Shown here piece by piece: positions 24,923 to 32,438 of a stretch of DNA of 64,000 nucleotides. The translations under genes and the position numbers were made by a program. This stretch comes from Streptomyces sp. NRRL F-2664. GTDB lineage: Bacteria > Actinomycetota > Actinomycetes > Streptomycetales > Streptomycetaceae. The notes beneath the pieces were generated by a model. That model worked only from the letters and a program-made list of their open reading frames with translations, was not told the DNA's origin and did no database searches. The stretch spans positions 15,582-79,581 of the forward strand of contig NZ_JOFX01000030.1 in NCBI RefSeq assembly GCF_000719345.1. Reading direction: 5' to 3'. Numbering within the stretch: position 1 is the first letter of the stretch; each line of letters begins with the position of its first letter.

Positions 24923-26218
24923 TCACAGCTGTGCGGCGATCACCGCGGCCAGCCGGCGTACGCCTTCGTCGATCAGCTCCGCCGACGGGTACGAGAAGGA
25001 CAGCCGCAGGTGCCGGGTGCCGCGGCCGTCCGTGTAGAAGCCGGTGCCCGGGACGAACGCGACGCCCGCCGCCAGCGCGTGGGGCAGCAGTTCGCGGGAG
25101 TCCAGGCCCTCGGGGAGCGTCACCCAGACGAAGAACCCGCCGTCCGGGACGGTCCACGACACCCCGGCGGGCATCGAGAGGGAGAGTGCGCGGAGCATGG
25201 CGTCCCGCCGGGTGCGGTAGCCCGCGCGGAACCCGCCGAGACGTTCCTGCCACGGCTCGGTGCGCAGGTAGCGGTCCACGGTGAGCTGGGCGAGTGCCGA
25301 GTGGGAGAGCATGGCGCTCTCCGCGGCGAGCACGAGCTTGGCGGTCAGGGCGGCCGGTGCGTGCACCCAGCCCACCCGCAGGCCCGGTGCCAGTGTCTTG
25401 GAGAAGGATCCGAGGTAGACCACCCGGTCGGGGTCGTCGGCGCACAGGGCCCGGGTGGGAGCGGCGTCGTAGTGCAGCAGGCCGTACGGGTTGTCCTCCA
25501 CCACGAGGACCCCGGCCCTGCGGCAGACCTCCAGGATGTGGGCGCGGCGGCCCGCCGGGACGGTGGCGCCGGTGGGGTTCTGGAAGGTGGGGACGGTGTA
25601 GAAGAACTTCGCGGGCCGCCCCTCGGCCGTCAACCGGTGGAAGGCCGCCGCCAGTTCGTCCGGGATCACCCCGGCGCGGTCCATGGCGACCTGCACGACC
25701 CGGGCGCCGGCCGCCTTGAAGGTACCGAGGGCGGTGACGTACGTGGGGCCCTCGGTCACCACCGTGTCCCCCGGGTCGAGCAGGACCCGGGCCAGCAGGT
25801 CCAGGGCCTGCTGGGAGCCCACGGTGACCATGACGTCCTCCGGGCGGGCGGAGATCCCCTCGGCCGCCATCACGGAGCAGATGCTGTCCCGCAGTCCGGG
25901 GTCGCCCTGCGCCGACCCGTACTGGAGTGCCGTCGGGCCGTGCTCGCGCACCACATCGGCGAGGATCCCGGCCATGGTCTCCGGCGGGAGGGCGGAGACG
26001 TCCGGCATGCCGCCCGCCAGCGAGACGATGCCGGGGAGGGCGGCCACGGAGAAGAGGGAGCGGACCTCGGAGGGCACCATGGCGTGGGCACTGCGGGAGA
26101 AGTAGCGCTCCCACGCGACCGGACCGGGGCAGCGACCCCGCGTCCCCGGCTCCGCCGCCCGGGTCGGCGGGTCCGCCGGCGCGGTCGGTGCCGGTTCGAG
26201 TTCCATGGGCAGGCGCAT
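24923..26218 (-). CDS. PLP-dependent class I/II aminotransferase
   Basis: A 431-residue fold-type I aminotransferase of the 2-aminoadipate/MocR-catalytic-domain type, without a DNA-binding domain. Visible: VSLAGGMPDVSALPPE, TVGSQQALDLLARVLLDPGD, the NPTGATVP strand, EDNPYG, the PLP lysine in YLGSFSKTLAPGLRVGW, and the C-terminal HLRLSFSYPSAELIDEGVRRL with the substrate Arg. The start ATG at 26218 shares one base with the stop of the upstream unknown gene. It is likely to make or consume an amino acid (or amino-ketone) building block. Confidence 0.9.
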   Translation of the reverse strand: MRLPMELEPAPTAPADPPTRAAEPGTRGRCPGPVAWERYFSRSAHAMVPSEVRSLFSVAALPGIVSLAGGMPDVSALPPETMAGILADVVREHGPTALQYGSAQGDPGLRDSICSVMAAEGISARPEDVMVTVGSQQALDLLARVLLDPGDTVVTEGPTYVTALGTFKAAGARVVQVAMDRAGVIPDELAAAFHRLTAEGRPAKFFYTVPTFQNPTGATVPAGRRAHILEVCRRAGVLVVEDNPYGLLHYDAAPTRALCADDPDRVVYLGSFSKTLAPGLRVGWVHAPAALTAKLVLAAESAMLSHSALAQLTVDRYLRTEPWQERLGGFRAGYRTRRDAMLRALSLSMPAGVSWTVPDGGFFVWVTLPEGLDSRELLPHALAAGVAFVPGTGFYTDGRGTRHLRLSFSYPSAELIDEGVRRLAAVIAAQL

Positions 26219-26796
26219 CAGGGTCTCCTGGGGTGGGAAGGGCGGGCGGTCTCGGTGGCGTCGGTGGCCCCGGCCGACGCCAGCAGCCCCACCGTGTAGT
26301 CGCGCAGGACCGTGTCCTGCCGTGCGTGCAGCAGCGTGACGTCCTTGTGCGGACCGTTCGGGCCCCGGGTGATCAGGCACGCCGCCTGCTGCCGCAGCGT
26401 GTACGGCTGCGCGGCCGTGGCGTGGAAGGCCGCCGGGTCGGCCCGGGCCAGCTCGGCCCATTCCCGCTGGTCCTCGCCGAGTGCCGTACGGGCCAGGTTC
26501 AGCAGATCGGAGGCGCACAGCCCGGTCCGCAGCCCCTCCGCCTCGATGCCGCCGGCCGTGGTGGTGAGGTTCACGCAGACGGGACCGTCTGCGGGGCACT
26601 GCTCAAGGACCGCCGCCAGTGCCGTCTCGACGGCCCAGTCCTGCTCCGCCCCTTTCCGCGGCAGCAGCAGGGCTCCCGGGAACTCGCACGCATGTTCCTC
26701 GGCGGCGGTCCCCCGTACGCTCCAGATGGCGCAGACCCGTTGGGCGGAACCGAGCGTCACGATGCTGATGTGCAGTCCGGTGCGGACGTGTGCCAT
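26218..26796 (-). CDS. unrecognised 192-residue protein in the biosynthetic operon
   Basis: A soluble protein of no family I can name. It begins MAHVRTGLHISIVTLGSAQRVCAIWSVRGTAAEEHACEF and contains Cys-bearing strands (GPVCVNLTTTAGGI, GLCASDLLN), a helical C-terminal half and a Pro/Arg tail. It sits 15 bp after the reductase gene and is translationally coupled to the aminotransferase, so it is expected to serve the pathway. Confidence 0.75.
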   Translation of the reverse strand: MAHVRTGLHISIVTLGSAQRVCAIWSVRGTAAEEHACEFPGALLLPRKGAEQDWAVETALAAVLEQCPADGPVCVNLTTTAGGIEAEGLRTGLCASDLLNLARTALGEDQREWAELARADPAAFHATAAQPYTLRQQAACLITRGPNGPHKDVTLLHARQDTVLRDYTVGLLASAGATDATETARPSHPRRP

Positions 26797-26811
26797 GGAA
26801 CCCTCGCTCGC

Positions 26812-27852
26812 TCAGGGGGTGTGGTCGGGAGCCGGCTCCGGGTCGGCCGGGCCCAGCCGTACGACCGCCTTGCCGGTGTTCTCGCCGCGCAGCATCCCGA
26901 GGAAGGCGTCGACGGTCCGCTCGAAGCCTTCGGTCACGCTGAGCCGGTCGGTGATCCGACCCGAACGCAGGTGCGGGACCAGGAAGTCCTCCAGCTCTGC
27001 TTGCGCGTCGCGGTGACGGGAGACGAGGAAGCCCTCCAGCCGGATGCTCTTCTCCACGAGGTCGAAGAGATTGCGCGGGGCCGCCGGGGCGCATCCCGTG
27101 TTGTACTGCGCGATGGCTCCGCACCAGGCGATCCGCCCGTCCTCGCGCATCGCCCCGATCGCCGCCTCCAGGTGGTCGCCGCCCACGTTGTCGAGGTAGA
27201 CGTCGATGCCGTCGGGCGCCACCCGGGCCAGCTGCTCGGACAGGGAAGGTCCGGCGCGGTGGTCGAAGGCCGCGTCGTAGCCGAGTTCCTCGGTGAGCAG
27301 CCGGACCTTCGCCGGGGAACCGGCGCTGCCGACGATCCGGCCGGCCCCCAGCAGCTTGGCCAGCCGGCCGGCCGCCGTCCCGACGCCGCCGGCGGCTGCC
27401 GAGACGTACACCGTCTCACCGGCCCGCAACCGGGCGACACGGGTCAGCGCGACATACGCTGTCAGGCCCGTACCACCGAGCAGCCCGAGGAAGGACTCGG
27501 TGGCGACGCCCTCGTACCGGGGCAGGACGCGCGCCTCGGCTTCGGACACCACGGCGTGGGTCCGCCAGCCCTCCCGGTGGAACACCACGGCCCCGACGGG
27601 CAGTCCGGCGCTGCGCGACTCCACGACCCGGCCGATCGAACGGCCCTCCAGCGGAGCGCCGAGCTCCCACTCCGCGTCCATGGCCTCACGCATGTACGGA
27701 TCCACGGAGAGCCACAGGTTCTCCACCACCGCCTGGCCCTCGGCCGGCGCCGCCAGGGGCAGCTCCGCCTCGGCGAAGTCCTCGGGTACGGGCATGCCCC
27801 GGGGCCGGCGACGCTGCGTGATCAGCCGTGTGGTGCGGACCGGGGCGCTCAT
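26812..27852 (-). CDS. NADP-dependent medium-chain reductase (CurA/leukotriene-dehydrogenase type)
   Basis: A 346-residue zinc-free MDR enzyme. It has the N-terminal RRRPRGMPVPEDFAEAELPL and LWLSVDPYMREAMD of the enone-reductase subgroup, the Rossmann motif VYVSAAAGGVGTAAGRLAKLLGA (about 147-170) and DVYLDNVGGDHLEAAI. Such enzymes reduce activated C=C bonds (enals, enones). Its ATG overlaps the ATP-grasp stop codon (ATGA). In the operon it would reduce an unsaturated intermediate. Confidence 0.9.
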   Translation of the reverse strand: MSAPVRTTRLITQRRRPRGMPVPEDFAEAELPLAAPAEGQAVVENLWLSVDPYMREAMDAEWELGAPLEGRSIGRVVESRSAGLPVGAVVFHREGWRTHAVVSEAEARVLPRYEGVATESFLGLLGGTGLTAYVALTRVARLRAGETVYVSAAAGGVGTAAGRLAKLLGAGRIVGSAGSPAKVRLLTEELGYDAAFDHRAGPSLSEQLARVAPDGIDVYLDNVGGDHLEAAIGAMREDGRIAWCGAIAQYNTGCAPAAPRNLFDLVEKSIRLEGFLVSRHRDAQAELEDFLVPHLRSGRITDRLSVTEGFERTVDAFLGMLRGENTGKAVVRLGPADPEPAPDHTP

Positions 27853-29048
27853 GCCGCCACCTGCCGGGCCGGGGCGGTGCGGACCGAGACCGCGCGGGTG
27901 CACTCCTCCAGGAACCGGCGCAGCTCGTCCGCGTCGGTGTGCGATGCCTCGATGAACACCGGAACCTCCCACTCCTGGTAGGTGATGTGGCGCGGGGTCT
28001 CCTGGTCCGGCGCGAGGACGTGGAGGACGTCCAGGCACGGATGGGTCCTGATCCACTCGGGTACGTCGACCGCCCGCACCTCGTCGGCCGCCAGGTGGTG
28101 GCCGGGGAAGGCGAGCCAGCCGTGGTGACGGCCGCTGGGCGGGCCGGCCGGCGGCCGGTCCAGGCCGAGCCGGACGGCGATCTCGTGCGAGGGCAGGTGC
28201 ACCCCGGTGTGCAGCTCGTGCGTGGAGACCACGGCCGCGCCGCCCATCCGGTTGGCCACCTCCAGGAAGACCAGTTCGCCGGTGGCCGTCTCGAAGAACT
28301 CCAGGTGGATGCAGCCCTCCTCGATGCCGAGGACCTTCACCACCTGCTCGGCGAGGGTGCGCTGGGCGGGCGTGCACGGCTCCTGGTGCGAGCCGAGCGG
28401 GGTTCCGTGCGCGTACTCGACCGGCTTGTTGACGTACCGGCTGACCGCGAGCTCGACCAGCCGGCCGCCGTCCACCAGCCCGTCGGCGTGCAGGATGTCG
28501 CCGTCGATGTGCTCCTCCAGCTGGAACTCCCCGGGGTCGGTCAGCCGCCCGTGGGCGTCGAGCGCCTCACGGGCGGTCGCGTGGACCGTGACGTCCTCGC
28601 TGGACGCGCCCTGGCGCGGCTTGAGGACCGTGCGCCCGGTCCACGGCAGGGTGCCGTCCGGCGCGGGCCCGGCGGCGAACCGGGGGTGGCGCAGCCCCGA
28701 GCCCGCCAGCGCTTCCTTCATCCGCACCTTGTCCCGCACCCGCTCGACGGCGGCGAGGTCCGGGCCCTCGATGCCGAGGTGGCGGCGTACGTGGCAGGCT
28801 TCGACGATGCCGAACTCCGAGAGCGAGAGCACCTTCTCGTAGCCGTCGGCGGGCGAGGTGCGGGCGAGGATCCCGGCGACCAGGTCCTCGTCCGGGTCGA
28901 GGGTGATCCGCCGCGCGGGCAGGCCGTCGGGGAGGTCTGCCATCCGGTGCGGGTGCCCGATGTAGGTCACCTCGTGGCGGTCGTGGTCCAGGCCGCGGTC
29001 GTAGCCGATCTTCCGGTACGGAACCTGGTGAATGACGAGGATCTTCAT
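27849..29048 (-). CDS. ATP-grasp ligase
   Basis: A 399-residue ATP-grasp enzyme that would form an amide (or ester) between a carboxylate and an amine through an acyl phosphate. The N-terminal Rossmann-like domain (1-100, MKILVIHQVPYRKIGYDRGLDHDRHEVTYIG) is followed by the ATP-binding module: VRDKVRMKEALAGSGLRHPRF, TVLKPRQGASSEDV (phosphate loop), QLEEHIDGDILHADGLVDGG, and IHLEFFETATGELVFLEVANRMGGA with the metal-binding Glu/Asn residues. It belongs with the L-amino-acid-ligase-like branch. It is coupled by ATGA overlaps to the KAS III-like gene before it and the reductase gene after it. Confidence 0.88.
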   Translation of the reverse strand: MKILVIHQVPYRKIGYDRGLDHDRHEVTYIGHPHRMADLPDGLPARRITLDPDEDLVAGILARTSPADGYEKVLSLSEFGIVEACHVRRHLGIEGPDLAAVERVRDKVRMKEALAGSGLRHPRFAAGPAPDGTLPWTGRTVLKPRQGASSEDVTVHATAREALDAHGRLTDPGEFQLEEHIDGDILHADGLVDGGRLVELAVSRYVNKPVEYAHGTPLGSHQEPCTPAQRTLAEQVVKVLGIEEGCIHLEFFETATGELVFLEVANRMGGAAVVSTHELHTGVHLPSHEIAVRLGLDRPPAGPPSGRHHGWLAFPGHHLAADEVRAVDVPEWIRTHPCLDVLHVLAPDQETPRHITYQEWEVPVFIEASHTDADELRRFLEECTRAVSVRTAPARQVAA

Positions 29049-30004
29049 CCGAGATACTCCAAGGTCGTAATGCCCCAGCTGAAGCCCATCGCGCTGGTGG
29101 CGAGCATGATGAGGTCGCCGTGCCGCAGCCGGTCCCCGCGTTCGAGGTCTTTCAGCGCGATGAGGGTGTCCGCTCCGCCCATGTGGGCCAGCCGGTCGTA
29201 GTTGAAGACGCTCCGGCCGGCCGGGATGCCCAGGCGGGCCAACAGCCGCTGGTGCATGTCACGGTCGCCGTGGTTGATCAGGAAGTGGGCGATGTCCCCC
29301 GGCGTGATGCCGAGTGCGGCCACCGTCTCGTCCACCAGGGCGGTGAAGTGCCGTACGTAGGCGTCTGCGAGGCCCCTGCGGTGCTCGGCGCGCCGGATCA
29401 GCACGCGTCCGTCCGTCAGCTCACCGGCGTAGTAGTCGGCCCAGCTGCCATCGGTGCGCATCGCCGAGTGGACGACACGGAAACGGCTCGGACCGCCGCC
29501 CAGCAGCACCGCCGCAGCCGCATCACCGAGGTTGAACAGAGCCTTGGAATCGGGGTCACGGTAGTCAACCATCCGGCTCAGCCGGTCCCCGACGAGGACC
29601 AGCGCGTACGTGTTCTCGTCCAGGGCTCCCGCGGTGGACAGGAGCCGGATGGCGGTCATGCCCGCGTTGCAGAAGTTGGCCACCTCGAAGCAGTGGGCGT
29701 CCTCGATGCCGAGGGCGTGCGCCACCTTCGCCGCGGGCGACCAGAAGGGCCGGTCCCAGGCGCCGGACCCGGCGTAGACCACCTGCCGGATCCGGTCGGG
29801 GGCCACCGCACTGCGGTCCAGGACCGTCCGGGCGGCGGCGAGGGCGAGCTCCCAGGCGTTCTCGCCCTCCGCGAGCACCGGGAAGGTTGCGCAGTGGGTG
29901 ATCCGCGCCAGGTCCGCGAGGGGGACGCCCGAGGCCGCGGACATGGCCCGGATGTCGGCCCTCGCGGAGGGGAAGGCCACGTCGAAGTCGGCTATGCCGC
30001 CCAC
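29045..30004 (-). CDS. KAS III-like acyl-transfer enzyme with altered triad
   Basis: A 319-residue thiolase-fold protein of beta-ketoacyl-ACP synthase III type. Cys112 stands in VANFCNAGM. The His region reads INHGDRDMHQRL (His245, where HQAN is usual). The usual Asn of N-x-G-N-T-S is not present: the sequence is LAHMGGADT, placing Asp279 there. Cys-His-Asp triads of this sort are known in KAS III-like acyltransferases that form esters or amides rather than C-C bonds; assignment to that branch is an inference. The GTG at 30004 (GAGGGCGAGAA ribosome site) lies inside the end of the TauD gene. Confidence 0.82.
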   Translation of the reverse strand: MGGIADFDVAFPSARADIRAMSAASGVPLADLARITHCATFPVLAEGENAWELALAAARTVLDRSAVAPDRIRQVVYAGSGAWDRPFWSPAAKVAHALGIEDAHCFEVANFCNAGMTAIRLLSTAGALDENTYALVLVGDRLSRMVDYRDPDSKALFNLGDAAAAVLLGGGPSRFRVVHSAMRTDGSWADYYAGELTDGRVLIRRAEHRRGLADAYVRHFTALVDETVAALGITPGDIAHFLINHGDRDMHQRLLARLGIPAGRSVFNYDRLAHMGGADTLIALKDLERGDRLRHGDLIMLATSAMGFSWGITTLEYLG

Positions 30005-30846
30005 TTCTCGCCCTCTTCGATGCTCACCCGGTGCACGGTCCGCGTGGCACCGGGGTCGACCGCGGTGGCCGCGTGGTAGGTCGTCGCCGTCTTCCACACC
30101 ACCAGGTCGTTCGTCGTCCAGCGGTGGGTGTAGACGTGCTCGGGGTCCTGGATGAGCCGGTCGATGAGGGCGAAGAACTCCGCGTTCTCGTTGGCGTCGA
30201 AGCCCACGACGGAGTCCATGTACTCGGGGGCGCCGTAGAGGTACGGACGGCCGGTGGCCGGGTCGTGCTTGACCAGCGGGTGCTCGGTCGGCGGGTACTC
30301 CATCTCGACCAGCGCCTTCAGCTCGGCGATGGAGAGCCCGACGTGCTCGGGGGAGATCCGCTGGCGCTTGCTGACGGTGTGCAGGGCGGTGCGGCCGGCG
30401 ATCTTGTCCTTCCACTCCTGCGGCAGCCGGTCGTAGACGTCGAGGGCGCTGGCGTAGAGCGTGTGGCCGCTGGTGGCGGGTACGTCGACGCCGTGCAGCA
30501 TCGTGTAGGGCGCCGGATCCTTCATGTACGAGGAGTCCTGGTGCCAGAAGTTGCCGACCCGGGCGACACCGACGGGACGGTTCGCCTTCATGGCGTTGGA
30601 GGAGATCATGATCTCCGGGTGCTCGGGGTGCCGGTACTTGGCCATGAGGAACGGCACGGGCCGGCCGATTCGGGAGGCCAGCTCGATCTGCTGCTCGGGG
30701 GTGATGTCCAGGCCCCGGACGACGGCCAGTTCGCGGCGCTGCACGATGTCGACGAGCTGGGCGAAGACCTCGGGGTCCTGGAGTTCCTCGTAGCCGACAC
30801 CGGTCAGCTCCGAGCCGATGAACGGGGTGATTTCCTTGATCTGCAC
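29992..30846 (-). CDS. TauD/TfdA-type Fe(II)/2-oxoglutarate dioxygenase
   Basis: A 284-residue non-haem oxygenase. The facial triad is visible as His102-x-Asp104 in NFWHQDSSYM and His258 in TTYHAATA, with the 2-oxoglutarate-binding Arg in TRTVHRVSI. Such enzymes hydroxylate, desaturate or rearrange small amino or fatty acids. The GTG start follows AAGGAGATCCGCTC. It is 39 bp downstream of the ALA synthase-like gene and overlaps the KAS III-like gene by 13 bp. Confidence 0.92.
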   Translation of the reverse strand: MQIKEITPFIGSELTGVGYEELQDPEVFAQLVDIVQRRELAVVRGLDITPEQQIELASRIGRPVPFLMAKYRHPEHPEIMISSNAMKANRPVGVARVGNFWHQDSSYMKDPAPYTMLHGVDVPATSGHTLYASALDVYDRLPQEWKDKIAGRTALHTVSKRQRISPEHVGLSIAELKALVEMEYPPTEHPLVKHDPATGRPYLYGAPEYMDSVVGFDANENAEFFALIDRLIQDPEHVYTHRWTTNDLVVWKTATTYHAATAVDPGATRTVHRVSIEEGEKWAA

Positions 30847-30885
30847 GAGCGGATCTCCTTGATTCGGTGAAGTGGTGGGGCTGCG

Positions 30886-32103
30886 CTATCGGATGTCGTC
30901 GAGGCAGGCGCGCAGGGCCCGGACGAATCCCTCGATCTCCGTACGGGTACGGAACGGCGCGACCGTGACCCGGAAGCGCTCGCCCCCCTTCGCCACGGAC
31001 GGGAAGTTGATGGGCTGGACGTAGACGCCGTACTCGTCCAGGAGGCGGCGCGAGATCTTCTTGACCCGCTCACCGCCCGGGACCAGCACCGGGACCAGGT
31101 GGGTGGGGGCGTCGATGAAGTCGATGCGCGCCTCGCGCAGGAGACTGCGCATCAGCGCCGCGTTCTCCCGCAGTTTCAGGCGCAGTTCGGCGCCGGCCGG
31201 GCCCTGGATGACGTCAAGGCTGCGCTGGGTGGCGTCGAGGCTCGAACGGGGGATGGTGGTGGTGAAGATGAATCCGGGCGCGTGGGAGCGGACGTAGTCC
31301 AGGGCGGTCTCGGGGCCGGCGACGTAGCCGCCGGTGGTACCGACCGCTTTTCCGAACACGCCCTGGACGAAGGTCGGACGGTGTTCTCCGATCTCCTCGC
31401 ATATACCGGCGCCGGTGGGTCCGTTCACGCCGATCGCGTGCGTCTCGTCCAGATACGTCAGAGCATGGTGGCGTTCGGCCAGATCACAGATTTCGGTGAT
31501 CGGCGCGATGTCCCCGTCCATCGAGTACACGGATTCGAAGACGATCAACTTCGGCTGCTCCGCCGGATATTGGCCGAGCATTTCGTCCAGCGCTTCGACA
31601 TCGTTGTGCGGGAATATGTGTCTCCGGTTCTTGGAGGTACGGATTCCCTCGATCAATGAGCGGTGGTTGAGCGAGTCCGAGAAGACCACCATGTCCGGTA
31701 CGGCCGCGAGCAGGGTGCTCAGCGTTTCGACATTGGCGACATATCCGCTGGTGAACACCAGGGCACGGTCCTTGCCGTGCCAGGCCGCCAGCCGGGTCTC
31801 CAGCGCCACATGGGCCTCGCTGGTGCCCGCGATGTTGCGGGAGCCGCCGTTGCCGGTGCCGTGCCGCAGCGTCGAGGCGATCTGCGCATCCATGACCTGC
31901 GCGTTCTGGCTCATGCCCAGGTAGTCGTTGGTGCACCAGACCTGGATGCGGCGCCCCTGGTGCATCGCGTGCCCGGGCTGGTCCGCCAGGTACGAGCAGG
32001 GGGTGAATTCTCGGTACAGACCCGAGCTCTTCAGGTCTTCCAGCCTCTCCTGGAGCCCGTCGAGGACGGGCAGCGGCCGGGCGGAAACGGGAAGGGCGGA
32101 CAT
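30886..32103 (-). CDS. 5-aminolevulinate synthase-like alpha-oxoamine synthase
   Basis: A 405-residue PLP enzyme close to true ALA synthases: QVWCTNDYLGMSQN, GTGNGGSRNIAGTSEAHVALETRLAAWHGKD, FTSGYVANVETLSTL, FSDSLNHRSLIEGIRTSK, VFESVYSMDGDIAPI, LDETHAIGVNGPTGAGI, and a catalytic Lys in VQGVFGKAVGTTGGYVAG. It would condense glycine with succinyl-CoA (or a related acyl-CoA). Streptomyces make haem by the C5 route, so an ALA synthase here points to secondary metabolism, as in C5N-unit pathways. Codon use is odd for the genome (AGA, ATA, TAT, CAA around 31580-31640), suggesting acquisition. ATG 32103 has AGGAGA upstream. Confidence 0.9.
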   Translation of the reverse strand: MSALPVSARPLPVLDGLQERLEDLKSSGLYREFTPCSYLADQPGHAMHQGRRIQVWCTNDYLGMSQNAQVMDAQIASTLRHGTGNGGSRNIAGTSEAHVALETRLAAWHGKDRALVFTSGYVANVETLSTLLAAVPDMVVFSDSLNHRSLIEGIRTSKNRRHIFPHNDVEALDEMLGQYPAEQPKLIVFESVYSMDGDIAPITEICDLAERHHALTYLDETHAIGVNGPTGAGICEEIGEHRPTFVQGVFGKAVGTTGGYVAGPETALDYVRSHAPGFIFTTTIPRSSLDATQRSLDVIQGPAGAELRLKLRENAALMRSLLREARIDFIDAPTHLVPVLVPGGERVKKISRRLLDEYGVYVQPINFPSVAKGGERFRVTVAPFRTRTEIEGFVRALRACLDDIR

Positions 32104-32159
32104 GTCTCTCCTGTAACTAGAATTTCGCAATCCGGGGAGGGGGCGGGGAGCCTGCCCGG

Positions 32160-32303
32160 TCAGCCCCACTGCGAGTCGCTCTTGAGGGCGATGACGACGA
32201 CCTCTTCCCGCTCCGCGGATTCGTTGCCCGCGATGACGCCGAGCGTCGCGAGAACGGTCACGGCGAGTGCGCCGAAGAGCTGCCGAAGAGTCGTCTTGAA
32301 CAT
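32160..32303 (-). CDS. 47-residue exported peptide ending DSQWG, first gene of the operon
   Basis: A peptide with basic start (MFKTTLRQLF), a hydrophobic stretch GALAVTVLATLGVIAG and a short polar remainder NESAEREEVVVIALKSDSQWG-type C-terminus (last five residues DSQWG). The ATG at 32303 has a strong AGGGGGAACC ribosome site. It precedes the ALA synthase-like gene by 56 bp on the same strand and is divergent from the paralogous regulator, exactly as the DTGW-repeat peptide faces its regulator at 3056. It could be an exported signal or a modified product. It is below usual annotation cut-offs. Confidence 0.72.
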   Translation of the reverse strand: MFKTTLRQLFGALAVTVLATLGVIAGNESAEREEVVVIALKSDSQWG

Positions 32304-32438
32304 TGGTTCCCCCTGATCGAGTTCTGCCCGGGCCAGGTTTCTGTGGCCCGTGACAGGAATCATGTGCCGGTCTTCTCGCCGGGAACAGGGAAATCCGGGA
32401 GCATGATCACGCAATGCAGAGACTTGAAGGATGGCCAA

